From Sphingomonas paucimobilis NBRC 13935 (GTDB taxonomy: Bacteria; Pseudomonadota; Alphaproteobacteria; Sphingomonadales; Sphingomonadaceae): DNA of 64,000 nucleotides. The notes under the pieces were generated by a model, which worked only from the letters and a program-made list of their open reading frames with translations, ran no database searches and had not been told where the DNA came from. This document shows positions 18,113-27,640 of this stretch, one piece after another. The position numbers and the translations under genes are program-made. Within the stretch, counting starts at the first letter, position 1. Each line of letters opens with the position of its first letter. The stretch covers positions 1-64,000 of the forward strand of contig NZ_BBJS01000013.1 in NCBI RefSeq assembly GCF_000739895.2. The letters are read 5' to 3'.

Positions 18113-18146
18113 GGGGCCGGATCGCGGTCCGGCCCCGTCCCGTTTT
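18113..18146 (+). terminator. Intrinsic terminator of the second TonB receptor
   Basis: GGGGCCGG and CCGGCCCC form a perfect 8-bp stem over an 8-base loop, followed within 6 bases by GTTTTA. It sits 8 bases after the receptor stop and its T-run overlaps the end of the convergent receptor gene. Confidence 0.65.
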
Positions 18147-20454
18147 AGAAGCGGGCTTCCAGGCTCATGCCGAGCGTGCGTGGCGCGGTCAGGACACCGC
18201 GCCTGCGGCCGTCGAAATCCAGCATCGACAGGGTCGGCTTCGCCACATCGAAGATGTTGCTCGCGATCAGATAAGCGCCGAAATGCGCATTTTGCCAACC
18301 GATCCGCGCATTGACGAGGGTGAGGGGGCGGATGTCGGGCACGGTCTGGATCACCGTGTCCTGATAGAAGCTGCTGCGGTACTGCGCGTTCACATTGGCG
18401 AACAGACCGCTGGGATGCTGCCAGGTCGCGGCGCCCGACAGAGTCCAGTGCGGCGCCAGCGTGAACTGATTGCCCGCCGCCGCGCCCTGAATGCCGGCGG
18501 TACCGATGTCGAACGTCAGGAACTTGGTGTTGGTATAGCCTGCCCCTGCGAACAGGCTCAGTTGCGGCGCTGGCCGGGCCGTGATCGACAGTTCACCGCC
18601 ATAGACGCGCGAGTGGCCCGCATTGATCGTCTGGGAATCGAAAACCGCTCCCGGCGTCAGTCGAACGGTCACCTGCTGATTGCGCCAGTCGGTGTAGAAG
18701 CCATTGGCATTGATCGTCAGCCGCCGGTCGAGAAACTCGGATCGCAGCGCAAGCTCATAGGTCCAGGTATATTCGGGGTCGTAGGTGTAATAGCTGCCCC
18801 GTTGCTGATTGATCCCGGCGCCACCCGCCCGGTAGCTGCGCTGCGCGGTCGCGCTGAGCGAGACATTGTCGGCGGCGTCGAAGGTGATGCCAGCCTTGGG
18901 CAACCAGGCGTCATAGGATACTCGCCGGACCGGGCTCGAGGTGTTCGCGGCGGTTAAAAGCGTCGTCAACCGGCCATTGAGCAACGTCACGATCGGGGCA
19001 AGCGCCCCCGACGTCGCCGGGTTGGGCAGCGGCACGCGGAGCGAGATCACTTGCGTCGCCCCCCGATCCTGATCTTCCCGGTCGTACCGCAGGCCGGCGA
19101 CCACGCGCAGCCGCGATGTGATGGGGAAGGTCAGATCGGCATAGCCGGCATAATTGTTGGTCAGGCGCGGCTGGGTCAGCGTGTTGCGGATCGAGACCGC
19201 ATTGCCATAGAGGTTGAGCGTCGCCGCCACCGCAACCGCCGGCACCCCGGCCGCGACCAGGGCCTGAGGTACGCCCAGCCTGGTCAGCTGCAACTGCTGG
19301 TCGGCGATGAAGCGATAGCCCCGAACATCCTCGCGCAGATAATAGCCGCCGATGACGCCCCGCACCCAGCTGGTATCGAGGTTGAGGCGCAGTTCCTGTT
19401 GGAAGGTGCGGAAGGGATTGTCGATCCGGCTGATGCCCCCCGGCGTCGGGCTGCGATCGGTGTCGAACAGCATGACATTGGTGATCGCGCTATAGTTGGT
19501 CACCGAGTTGATCGAGATCCCACGTGCCAGGTCATAGCCCGCCTCGATCGTCGCGATATCGCTGCGCGTGGTGTTCACATCGGCGACGTCCTCGATCGCG
19601 ACGCGGTCGCGCAACGCATAGGGCGGATCGAACTCGGTATAATAATATCCGCGCTGATGCCGGTCGTGGAGATAGGTGGCGACGATCCGGAGCCCCGGTA
19701 TCGCGTCGGGCGTCAGGAGCAACTTGCCCCGGATCGTTTCCGATGCCCGTCGGTCGGCCTTCTCGTGCCGGGTTATATTGTAGCTGTTGCCATCGGAGGC
19801 GGCGACCTCGCCCGAGACGCGGAAGGCGAGCTGGCCGTCGATGATCGGTCCGCCGACCGCACCGGCCAGGCGGCGCTCGCCATTGGGGCCGGTCAGCAAG
19901 GCGCGGGCTCGCCCCGTCCAGCTATAGCTGGGGTCGGTGGTACGGATGATGACCGCACCGGCCAGTGCGTTGCGACCCTGGACCGTCGATTGCGGTCCGC
20001 GAAAAATCTCGATCTGGGCGATGTCGTACAGATCCAGCGGGCCGACCGACAAAGCCGGCTGGGGGATGGACGCGCCATCCAGATAGACGGTGGCGAGTAG
20101 ACCGTCGCCACCGCCCGATACGTTGAACGCGTCGATGCCCCGGATCGAGAAGCGGGTGTCGGAGCCGTTGGCCACCACATTCGGCGTCCGATTGAGCACG
20201 TCATAGACGCCCAGCAGCGTCTGGTCGGTGATGGTGCGGTTGGTCGTCACCGCGACGCTGGCCGGCGTTTCCTGCAGACTGCGGTTGGTCTTCTCGCCGG
20301 TCACGACGATCTCGCTATTGCCCGGTTTTGCGGCCGAACTCGCCGCGGTCGGATCGGTGACGACCTGTTGCGTGGTGACCTGTGCCTGGGCTTGCGCGGC
20401 CAGTGCGAACGACGACGACAATGCTGCCACCGCTGAGACGGTTGAAAATCTCAT
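18145..20454 (-). CDS. TonB-dependent receptor next to NAD-salvage genes
   Basis: A 769-residue receptor. The signal peptide runs to about residue 25 (AAQAQAQ), then EIVVTGEK as TonB box, a plug with GVYDVLNRTPNVV, FSIRGIDAFNV and IFRGPQSTVQGRNALAGAV, and a barrel ending in F (SLEARF). The ATG at 20454 has a GGGGGGAAA ribosome binding site; the extra 21 upstream codons are not signal-like. The plug type is closer to siderophore or small-metabolite receptors than to the Xan-Caul group. It lies 129 bases downstream of the nicotinamidase on the same strand, which suggests, without proof, that it imports a pyridine compound or another NAD precursor. Confidence 0.9.
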   Translation of the reverse strand: MRFSTVSAVAALSSSFALAAQAQAQVTTQQVVTDPTAASSAAKPGNSEIVVTGEKTNRSLQETPASVAVTTNRTITDQTLLGVYDVLNRTPNVVANGSDTRFSIRGIDAFNVSGGGDGLLATVYLDGASIPQPALSVGPLDLYDIAQIEIFRGPQSTVQGRNALAGAVIIRTTDPSYSWTGRARALLTGPNGERRLAGAVGGPIIDGQLAFRVSGEVAASDGNSYNITRHEKADRRASETIRGKLLLTPDAIPGLRIVATYLHDRHQRGYYYTEFDPPYALRDRVAIEDVADVNTTRSDIATIEAGYDLARGISINSVTNYSAITNVMLFDTDRSPTPGGISRIDNPFRTFQQELRLNLDTSWVRGVIGGYYLREDVRGYRFIADQQLQLTRLGVPQALVAAGVPAVAVAATLNLYGNAVSIRNTLTQPRLTNNYAGYADLTFPITSRLRVVAGLRYDREDQDRGATQVISLRVPLPNPATSGALAPIVTLLNGRLTTLLTAANTSSPVRRVSYDAWLPKAGITFDAADNVSLSATAQRSYRAGGAGINQQRGSYYTYDPEYTWTYELALRSEFLDRRLTINANGFYTDWRNQQVTVRLTPGAVFDSQTINAGHSRVYGGELSITARPAPQLSLFAGAGYTNTKFLTFDIGTAGIQGAAAGNQFTLAPHWTLSGAATWQHPSGLFANVNAQYRSSFYQDTVIQTVPDIRPLTLVNARIGWQNAHFGAYLIASNIFDVAKPTLSMLDFDGRRRGVLTAPRTLGMSLEARF

Positions 20455-20512
20455 CACTTTCCCCCCTGTTGAGCGGGGAATAGAAGTGACGAAAGTGCGA
20501 GTCAATCGCAGT

Positions 20513-20522
20513 AGCAATTGCT
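20513..20522. promoter_or_regulatory. 10-bp dyad between nicotinamidase and TonB receptor
   Basis: AGCAATTGCT is a perfect palindrome about 60 bases before the receptor start, within the 129-base gap where an internal promoter could lie. Confidence 0.25.
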
Positions 20523-20583
20523 GGTATAGGGCGGCCTCGATCGGGTGTTCCGTCCGGGTCGGGACTCGCTTATGAGGGCGCGC

Positions 20584-21180
20584 TCAGATCGCGGCTTCCT
20601 GAAGATTGACCGGATGTTCGCCCCATTCTTCGGCCGCGACGAGATCGATCGGCCGGACGATGCCGCGCGTGAGCGAGGGGATGACGGATACGCGAAAGGC
20701 ACGCTGGATAAGGCCGTCGACGGCCCAGCGCACGCAATAGTCCGCCGCCACCCCGACGACCGTCACATCCTGGACGCCGGCCGCCTTGAGTTGAGCGAAG
20801 AAGGCCTCGCGTTCGATCGGTTCGCTCCGATCACCTGGGGTCAGGGTGATGTCCGGCTCCTCCCACATGTCGAAAACACCCTTTTCGAGCGTATAGGTCG
20901 GAATGGCCGGATCGACCGCGGAAGGGGCGACCATCAGCGACCATCCCGGTGCGTCCTTCACACAATGCAACGGAAACTGCTCGGCCTCCTCCGACCGCGC
21001 ATAGACCTCGGGCAGATGAGTATCGAGCGTGAACAACACGCCGGTAACGTCGGCCGGGCGCAAGCTGGCCAGCCATGCATTCATCGGCGCGATCAACGCC
21101 TCGGCACCCGGCACGGGCAGCGCGCCATCCGCCGCCACGAAATCCCGCTGCATATCCACAACGATCACAAAGCGCTTCAT
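20584..21180 (-). CDS. pncA: Nicotinamidase (isochorismatase-fold cysteine hydrolase)
   Basis: A 198-residue isochorismatase-family hydrolase. The catalytic triad of the family is visible: Asp in VVDMQRDF (residue 9), a lysine in the VKDAPG/LEKGVF region, and the nucleophilic cysteine in GVAADYCV near residue 145. Nicotinamidase converts nicotinamide to nicotinate for NAD salvage. ATG 21180 has an AGGAG site; the upstream extension is basic antisense-like sequence. The assignment rests on neighbours: the divergent NrtR gene and nicotinate phosphoribosyltransferase two genes away. The family also includes other amidohydrolases, but this context makes pncA likely. Confidence 0.85.
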   Translation of the reverse strand: MKRFVIVVDMQRDFVAADGALPVPGAEALIAPMNAWLASLRPADVTGVLFTLDTHLPEVYARSEEAEQFPLHCVKDAPGWSLMVAPSAVDPAIPTYTLEKGVFDMWEEPDITLTPGDRSEPIEREAFFAQLKAAGVQDVTVVGVAADYCVRWAVDGLIQRAFRVSVIPSLTRGIVRPIDLVAAEEWGEHPVNLQEAAI

Positions 21181-21197
21181 GACCCGTCTCCTGCCAT

Positions 21198-21244
21198 TTG
21201 ACATATATCTGATGCGCGCATAAGTAAAATGCAAGGTGGATATA
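21198..21244. promoter_or_regulatory. Divergent promoter and candidate NrtR operator
   Basis: The 74 bases between pncA and nrtR hold TTGACA (21198-21203) facing nrtR, a perfect dyad ATGCGCGCAT (21212-21221), and flanking TATATC (21204-21209)/GATATA (21239-21244) half-repeats. The dyad lies where it would block both promoters. Which repeat NrtR binds cannot be told by eye. Confidence 0.4.
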
Positions 21245-21254
21245 AGGTGATCCG

Positions 21255-21974
21255 ATGGATGAAGGCGCCTTTCTCGAACGCTATGACCCCAACGCCTTTG
21301 AGCGGCCTTCGGTCGCCGTCGATCTGATTTTAATGAGCGTCGTTGACGGCGTGCCGGCGATCCTGCTCGCCGCACGCCGCCAACATCCTTTCGCTGGTTT
21401 CTGGGCCTTGCCGGGCGGCTTTGTCGGCATGGACGAGAGCTTGGACGACGCGGCGCATCGTATCCTGCGCGACAAGGCGCATATGACCGAGGCCTATGTC
21501 GAGCAACTCTACACCTTCGGCGCGGTCGATCGCGACCCTCGGATGCGGGTGATCAGTGTCGCTTACTTCGCGCTCCTGCCGGCCGATCGCTTCGTGGCGG
21601 CGCTGAAGGCCGCTCCCGAATTGCGCCTTGCACGGCTGGCCATGCCGGGATCAAAGCAGAGGGTCGAGGCGCGGATCGACGACGGCGAGCCGGTTCACTT
21701 CGCCTTCGATCACGGCATGATGATCGGCGTCGCCCTGGAGCGCTTGCGGGGGAAGCTCGACTATTCGGGGATCGCCTTTGCTCTGTTACCCGAGCGTTTC
21801 ACGCTGCGAATGCTTCAGGAGGTTTACGAAGCGATCCTGGGCCGATGCGTGAACAAACCGGCCTTTCGTCGGCGTATGCTCGATCGCGGCTGGCTCGTCG
21901 CGACCGGTGAGCGGGAGGCGGGGGCCTCGTTTCGCCCCGCCGAACTCTATCGCTTCCGGGGGCAGGCGCGATGA
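21255..21974 (+). CDS. nrtR: NrtR-type Nudix regulator of NAD metabolism
   Basis: A 239-residue protein with an N-terminal Nudix fold (ALPGGFVGMDESLDDAA, residues 54-70) and a C-terminal winged helix near residues 165-235 (LPERFTLRMLQEVYEAILG). The catalytic REUxEE segment of the Nudix box is degraded to RILRDK, as in NrtR repressors that bind ADP-ribose or related ligands but do not hydrolyse them. It is divergent from pncA and followed after 48 bases by pncB, which identifies its regulon. It probably represses both units when NAD-derived ligand is low or high, depending on the lineage. Confidence 0.85.
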   Translation: MDEGAFLERYDPNAFERPSVAVDLILMSVVDGVPAILLAARRQHPFAGFWALPGGFVGMDESLDDAAHRILRDKAHMTEAYVEQLYTFGAVDRDPRMRVISVAYFALLPADRFVAALKAAPELRLARLAMPGSKQRVEARIDDGEPVHFAFDHGMMIGVALERLRGKLDYSGIAFALLPERFTLRMLQEVYEAILGRCVNKPAFRRRMLDRGWLVATGEREAGASFRPAELYRFRGQAR

Positions 21975-22022
21975 TGCTCGCCGCGCCTCCTCTTTCCCTC
22001 ATGACCCGTTGAAGGACCGACC

Positions 22023-23327
22023 ATGCCCGTTACCGACATCGCCACGCGCGTCTATAATCATGGCTGGCGGCTCGATCCGGTCGTGCGCAGCCTGCTCGAC
22101 ACCGATTTCTACAAGCTGCTGATGCTCCAGATGATCCGGCATCGGCACCCGGACGTGCAGGCGACCTTTTCGCTGATCAACCGCAGCACGTCGGTACGCC
22201 TGGCCGAGGTGATTGACGAGACCGAATTGCGCGAGCAGCTCGATCATGCGCGAACCATACGCTTCACCAAGAAGGAGCTGATCTGGCTGGCGGGCAACAG
22301 CTTTTACGGCAAGCAGCGCATGTTCGCGCCCGACTTCATCCAGTGGCTCGCCGATTTCCAGTTGCCAGATTACGAACTGCGTACCGTCGACGGGCAGTTC
22401 GAGCTGCATTTCGATGGGCCCTGGACCCATACGACGATGTGGGAAATCCCGGCGCTGGCCATCGTCAACGAACTCCGCTCGCGTGCCGCCATGAAGGGGC
22501 GGGGGCGGTTCGAGCTCGACATCCTCTATGCGCGCGCGAAGGCCAAATTGTGGGAGAAGGTCGAGCGGCTGCGCCAATTGCCCGACCTCGTCATCTCCGA
22601 CTTCGGCACGAGGCGGCGTCATAGCTTCCTGTGGCAGCGCTGGTGCGTCGAGGCGTTGAAGGAAGGGCTGGGCGATCGCTTCATCGGCAGCTCGAACGTA
22701 CTGCTGGCGATGGACAACGACCTGGAGGCGATCGGCACCAACGCGCATGAACTGCCCATGGTGCTCGCCGCGCTGGCCGAGGATGACGCCGGGGTCGCAC
22801 AGGCGCCCTATCGCGTCCTGGAGGAGTGGCAGGCGCATTATGACGGCAATCTGCTAATCGCCTTGCCCGATGCCTTTGGCACCACCAGCTTCCTGCGCAA
22901 CGCGCCAGACTGGCTGGCCGACTGGACGGGGTTTCGCCCCGACTCGATGCCGCCGATCGAGGGGGGCGAGCAGATCATGGCGTGGTGGCAGGCGCATGGC
23001 CGCGATCCGCGCGGCAAATTGCTGATCTTCTCGGATGGCATGGATGTGGAGAGTATCGAGGCGACCTATCGCCATTTCCACAGCCGAGTGCGGATGAGCT
23101 TCGGTTGGGGCACCAATTTGACCAACGACTTTCGCGGTTGCGACCCCGCCGGCGGACACGGTCTGGAGCCCATCTCGCTCGTCGCCAAGGTTATCAGCGC
23201 GAATGGCCGCCCGGCGGTGAAGCTGTCCGACAACCCGTCCAAGGCGACGGGAAATCCGGCGGAAATGGAACGCTATCTGCGAATTTTCGGACAGGACGGC
23301 CATGTCCGGCAGGCCGTGGCGGTATGA
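22023..23327 (+). CDS. pncB: Nicotinate phosphoribosyltransferase
   Basis: A 434-residue NAPRTase, the usual length for the bacterial PncB type. Recognisable motifs are [13 protein letters not shown] near the N-terminus, [14 protein letters not shown] around residue 195, [10 protein letters not shown] and the C-terminal [10 protein letters not shown] and [12 protein letters not shown]. It makes nicotinate mononucleotide from nicotinate and PRPP. ATG 22023 has a GAAGGA site and follows nrtR by 48 bases, so they are likely co-transcribed. Confidence 0.95.
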   Translation: MPVTDIATRVYNHGWRLDPVVRSLLDTDFYKLLMLQMIRHRHPDVQATFSLINRSTSVRLAEVIDETELREQLDHARTIRFTKKELIWLAGNSFYGKQRMFAPDFIQWLADFQLPDYELRTVDGQFELHFDGPWTHTTMWEIPALAIVNELRSRAAMKGRGRFELDILYARAKAKLWEKVERLRQLPDLVISDFGTRRRHSFLWQRWCVEALKEGLGDRFIGSSNVLLAMDNDLEAIGTNAHELPMVLAALAEDDAGVAQAPYRVLEEWQAHYDGNLLIALPDAFGTTSFLRNAPDWLADWTGFRPDSMPPIEGGEQIMAWWQAHGRDPRGKLLIFSDGMDVESIEATYRHFHSRVRMSFGWGTNLTNDFRGCDPAGGHGLEPISLVAKVISANGRPAVKLSDNPSKATGNPAEMERYLRIFGQDGHVRQAVAV

Positions 23328-23541
23328 CGAAGGGGCAGTTTTGCTTCGCGTCCCCGATGCCTTGGCGGTTATTGTCGTCCTCAGAAAATACCTGTTACGC
23401 AAGTAGATAGGGTGATCTCTTGAGAAGGTAAGTCATCTGCCGGGCCGCAGTGCGCCGGCAGATTCTGTACGCCTTGACCCCATCGGCTAGCACCTTGAAA
23501 TGTCAGAGCATTGACAAGCCGCACAAATCCGACAAGGATGT

Positions 23542-23555
23542 TGGTAACGTTACCA
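23542..23555. promoter_or_regulatory. LacI-type operator before the pentose-locus TonB receptor
   Basis: TGGTAACGTTACCA is a perfect 14-bp palindrome with the central CG typical of LacI-family operators. It lies about 28 bases before the receptor start and inside the open frame that extends upstream of it, which argues for the later start. The LacI gene at 27641 is the obvious binder. Confidence 0.75.
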
Positions 23556-23582
23556 GATAAAACGGAACGCGCGAGGGAGAGG

Positions 23583-26579
23583 ATGATGACGAGGACGGGA
23601 TCGCGGGCGCTGTGCCTGCATCAGACGATGATGGCCCCGGCTAGCCTGGCGGTGATTGCCGCCTGTATCGTGGCCACGCCGAGCTGGGCGCAATCGGTGG
23701 TCACGCCGCAGGCCACACCGACGCAGGACGTGCAGAACGAGCAGTCGACCGTGACGGCCGCCCCCGATGGACAGGCGGCAGAGGCGAGTACACGCGACAT
23801 CATCGTCACCGGCTCGCGTATCACCACCGGCGGCTTCACCGCGCCGACCCCGACCACGGTGATCGGCGAGGAACAGATCGCCGCCAATGCGCAGCCCAAC
23901 GTCTTCACCACCATCGCACAATTGCCCTCGCTTCAGGGGTCGACCGGCACCTCGGTCAACACTTTCAGCACCTCGAGCGGGCAGCAGGGGCTCAGCTCCT
24001 TCTCGCTGCGCGGTGTCGGTGCGATCCGCACCCTGACCCTGCTCGACGGTCAGCGCGTCGTCGGCGCCAATGTCACGGGCGTGCCCGACATCAGTCTGTT
24101 CCCGCAATTGCTGATCAAGCGGGTCGATGTCGTCAATGGTGGCGCCTCGGCCTCTTATGGTTCGGATGCGGTCGGCGGCGTCGTCAACTTCATTACCGAT
24201 ACCCGGTTCAAGGGCATCAAGGGCAATGTCCAGGGTGGCATCACCACCTATGGCGATGATGAACAGGTCTTGGTCCAGCTCGCCGGCGGTACCAGCCTGC
24301 TGAACGACAGCCTGCACCTCGTCGTCAGTACCGAATATGCGCATGAGGAGGGCGTCGGCGGCGGCGATTTTGGTATTGGTCTGGCAGGGGGACGCGACTG
24401 GTTCCGTCAGCCGACGCTGATCAACCGCAACGTGTTGAACGACGGGTCGCCGCAATATCTGTTCCGCGACTATGCCCAGTCCTATAATTACACCAAATAC
24501 GGCCTGATCACCGCCGGGCCGCTTCAGGGCATTGCCTTCGATCAGTCGGGCAACCCGTTCCAGTTCCAATATGGATCGAACGGCGTCCCCGCTCGCGACG
24601 CGGCAGGCAATGTCATCGGCTGTCTGCCCGGTTTCTGCCAAGGCGGCGATCTGTCGGGCAACGTCGATGCCGGGCGTTCGCTTCAGTCGAAGATCCAGCG
24701 GGTCAACAGCTATGGCCGGATCGGCTATGACTTCGCGCCCAACGGCGAGATTTACGGCACGATCAATATCGGCCAGGTGAAGACCAACAACCAGCCGGTC
24801 GGCGGCCAGAACCGCCCCAACCTGACCATCCAATGCGCCAACCCTTATGTCCCGGCACTGGTCAAGGCGGCCTGTGCCACGGCGGGCATCACCAATTTCC
24901 AGTACGGCACCAGCAATGCCGCGCTGGGCAACAGCCAAGTCTATACCGATCGCCGCCAGTTCCGCTTCGTCGCAGGCGCCAAGGGGCGTGAGGCGGTCGC
25001 TGGGTCCGACTGGTCCTACGACATCTATTACGAGCACGGCACCAACTATACCGATATCGACGTCAGCAACATCATGCTGTCGCGTCGGTTCAACCAGGCG
25101 ATCAACGCGACCACGTTGAACGGCGCGATCGTCTGCGCCGACCCCACGGCGCGCGCCAATGGGTGCCAGCCGCTCAATATCTTTGGCGGCAATCCATCCG
25201 AAGCGGCGCTCGGCTATATCATGCCCGACCGCGGACCCTATCAGCGGACGCGCCAGACGCAGGACGTGATCAGCCTCAACTTCTCGGGCTCGCCCTTCTC
25301 GTCCTGGGCGGGGCCGGTGTCGGTCGCGTTCGGCGGTGAGTTCCGTCACGAATTCTACCGGGTGCGTGCCGACCCCTATGGCGCGGGCTTCGCCAACACC
25401 CCGGCCAACGCCGCCTATCCGGCGGATCCGGTGCTGCTGGCGGATGGCAACAACTGGTATGCGGGCAATTACAAGAATGGCGGCGGCGCCTATAGCGTCA
25501 AGGAAGCCTTTATCGAGGCCGATCTGCCGATCATCAACTCCGATGCCGGAGGGCGGGCCAATATCAACGGCGCGGTGCGCGTCACCGATTACAGCACCTC
25601 GGGCACCGTCTGGGCGTGGAAGATCGGCGGGACCTGGGATCTGCCGGTCGATGGCCTGCGCATTCGCGGCGTGACTTCGCGCGACGTTCGCGCGCCTAAC
25701 CTGTCCGAACTGTTCGCCGCGCCCGTCACGACGACACTGCCGGGCTTTTTCGACCCGTTCCGCAACGTTACCGTGCTGGCGCTGCAGAACACCATCGGTA
25801 ACGTCAACCTGACGCCCGAGATCGCCCGCAACACCACGCTGGGCATCGCCTTCTCCAATTCACAGGCGATCCCCGGGCTCAGCCTGTCGGTCGACTATTA
25901 CAAGCTGAAGATCACCGACGTGATTTCCAGCCTGGCCGCGCAGGACATTGTAAACCTGTGCTTCCTCAACATCGCGCCGGAGACCTGCGGCGTGTTCAAC
26001 CTGAACAACCCGAACGGCCCCAATTTCATCAACGTACAGTCGTTCAACCTGGCATCGATCTTCACCGATGGGTTCGATATCGAGGCAAGCTATCGCTGGC
26101 GCAATCCGTTCGGCTTGTCGGGTAACCTGACGCTGCGGACGCTTGCCACCAATATCCGGCGTTTCATCACCGATACCGGCCTGCCAGGCACGATCCCCAA
26201 TGACACGGCCGGGGTGAATATCGGCAACACGCCCAAATGGAAGTGGCTGGCAACGCAGACCTATGCGACCGACGACTGGTCGCTGCTGCTGCAGGAGCGC
26301 TGGTTCAGCGACGGCAAGCTTGGCAATCAATATGTCGTCTGCACGACCGGCTGCCCCGCCTCGACCGTCAATCGCCCGACGATCGACCAGAATTTCATCC
26401 CCGGCGCCTTCTATTTCGACGTGGGCGGCACCTATAACGTGACCCCGGCGGTGACCGCCTATTTCAAGGTCGATAACCTATTCAATCGCGATCCGGCGCC
26501 TTCGCCCTATTTCGTCAATCCGGCGCTCTATGACGTGCTGGGCCGGGTGTTCCGCGCGGGTGTGCGCTTCAATTTCTAA
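23583..26579 (+). CDS. TonB-dependent receptor of the pentose-glycan locus
   Basis: A 998-residue receptor starting at tandem ATGs 23583/23586 behind GAGGGAGAGG. It has a signal peptide to about residue 38 (ATPSWAQ), a DIIVTGSR TonB box, and a plug with SSFSLRGVGAIRTLTLLDGQ and VVNGGASASYGSDAVGGVVN. The barrel ends in F-N-F. The LacI-type palindrome sits just upstream and a GH43 enzyme follows after 16 bases, so this is one operon for uptake of arabinose- or xylose-containing oligosaccharides. The exact glycan is inferred from the enzymes, not from the receptor. Confidence 0.92.
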   Translation: MMTRTGSRALCLHQTMMAPASLAVIAACIVATPSWAQSVVTPQATPTQDVQNEQSTVTAAPDGQAAEASTRDIIVTGSRITTGGFTAPTPTTVIGEEQIAANAQPNVFTTIAQLPSLQGSTGTSVNTFSTSSGQQGLSSFSLRGVGAIRTLTLLDGQRVVGANVTGVPDISLFPQLLIKRVDVVNGGASASYGSDAVGGVVNFITDTRFKGIKGNVQGGITTYGDDEQVLVQLAGGTSLLNDSLHLVVSTEYAHEEGVGGGDFGIGLAGGRDWFRQPTLINRNVLNDGSPQYLFRDYAQSYNYTKYGLITAGPLQGIAFDQSGNPFQFQYGSNGVPARDAAGNVIGCLPGFCQGGDLSGNVDAGRSLQSKIQRVNSYGRIGYDFAPNGEIYGTINIGQVKTNNQPVGGQNRPNLTIQCANPYVPALVKAACATAGITNFQYGTSNAALGNSQVYTDRRQFRFVAGAKGREAVAGSDWSYDIYYEHGTNYTDIDVSNIMLSRRFNQAINATTLNGAIVCADPTARANGCQPLNIFGGNPSEAALGYIMPDRGPYQRTRQTQDVISLNFSGSPFSSWAGPVSVAFGGEFRHEFYRVRADPYGAGFANTPANAAYPADPVLLADGNNWYAGNYKNGGGAYSVKEAFIEADLPIINSDAGGRANINGAVRVTDYSTSGTVWAWKIGGTWDLPVDGLRIRGVTSRDVRAPNLSELFAAPVTTTLPGFFDPFRNVTVLALQNTIGNVNLTPEIARNTTLGIAFSNSQAIPGLSLSVDYYKLKITDVISSLAAQDIVNLCFLNIAPETCGVFNLNNPNGPNFINVQSFNLASIFTDGFDIEASYRWRNPFGLSGNLTLRTLATNIRRFITDTGLPGTIPNDTAGVNIGNTPKWKWLATQTYATDDWSLLLQERWFSDGKLGNQYVVCTTGCPASTVNRPTIDQNFIPGAFYFDVGGTYNVTPAVTAYFKVDNLFNRDPAPSPYFVNPALYDVLGRVFRAGVRFNF

Positions 26580-26595
26580 AGGGGAGGGGTTCTGG

Positions 26596-27582
26596 ATGAA
26601 CGTGTCGCAGATCATGGCGTCGATATTGGTGCTCGCCTTGCCGGGGGCCGTGCTGGCCGCCGATCAGCCGGGGAGCAATCCCATCATCCGCGACGCGTTC
26701 ACCGCCGATCCCGCGCCGCTGGTCGTGGGCAACCGTCTGTACCTCTATGTCGGGCATGACGAGGCGCAGCGCGACGAAATGTTCAACATGAAGGAATGGC
26801 TTGTCTATTCCACCACCGACATGCGCCACTGGACCCCGCACGGGCCAATCATGAACGTGCGTGATTTCAAATGGGCCAAGAAGGACGCCTGGGCCAGCCA
26901 GACGATCTACAAGAACGGCAAATACTGGTTCTACGCCGCCGTCGAGCATGACGACAGCCATCCCGGCAAGGCGATCGCGGTCGCGGTTTCCGACAAGCCG
27001 ACCGGGCCCTTCGTCGATGCCAAGGGCTCCGCGCTCATCACCAATGAGATGACGCCCAAGGGCACGCATAGCTGGGAGGATATCGACCCGACCGTGCTGA
27101 CCGATGACGACGGCACCACCTGGATCGCCTGGGGCAATCGGCAATGCTATATCGCTAAGCTGAAGCCCAATATGATCGAGATCGACGGCCCGATTACCGA
27201 GATCACGCCTCCACATTTCGAGGAGGGCCCCTGGCTGCACAAGCGGGGCAAGCTCTATTACCTGACCTATGCCTCGCTCGACCGGACGACGCAGCGGGAC
27301 GAGCATATCTCCTATGCCACCGCCCCGTCGTTGAAGGGACCCTGGACCTATCGCGGGCTGCTGACAGGGTCGGGCAAATACAGCTTCACCATTCATCCCG
27401 GCATCGCCGAGTTCAAGGGCAAGTCCTATTTGTTCCTGCACAATGCCACGCTGGCGATCGGCGATCAGAGCGGTGCGATCGGGCGGCGGGCGGTGACGGT
27501 CGAGCCGCTACGCTACAATCCCGATGGCACGATGGTGCCGGTGGTCCAGACCGCGGCCGGTGTGACGGCGTCGGCGCGCTGA
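26596..27582 (+). CDS. Secreted GH43 glycosidase
   Basis: A 328-residue enzyme with a signal peptide (cleavage near AVLAA, residue 22) and a single GH43 propeller. The three GH43 acids are visible: base Asp38 in TADPAPL, the modulator Asp in EDIDPTVLTDDDG (about residue 165), and acid Glu in EEGPWLHKRGKLYY (about residue 215). GH43 enzymes of this size act on arabino- or xylo-oligosaccharides. The start has a GGGGAGGGG site and lies 16 bases after the TonB receptor stop. Its role is probably trimming oligosaccharides in the periplasm after import. Confidence 0.88.
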   Translation: MNVSQIMASILVLALPGAVLAADQPGSNPIIRDAFTADPAPLVVGNRLYLYVGHDEAQRDEMFNMKEWLVYSTTDMRHWTPHGPIMNVRDFKWAKKDAWASQTIYKNGKYWFYAAVEHDDSHPGKAIAVAVSDKPTGPFVDAKGSALITNEMTPKGTHSWEDIDPTVLTDDDGTTWIAWGNRQCYIAKLKPNMIEIDGPITEITPPHFEEGPWLHKRGKLYYLTYASLDRTTQRDEHISYATAPSLKGPWTYRGLLTGSGKYSFTIHPGIAEFKGKSYLFLHNATLAIGDQSGAIGRRAVTVEPLRYNPDGTMVPVVQTAAGVTASAR

Positions 27583-27640
27583 GGTCGTGAGCGATCTTCC
27601 ACTCGGCGACCTCGGTGTAGGTCGAGGACGCGAAACGGTT

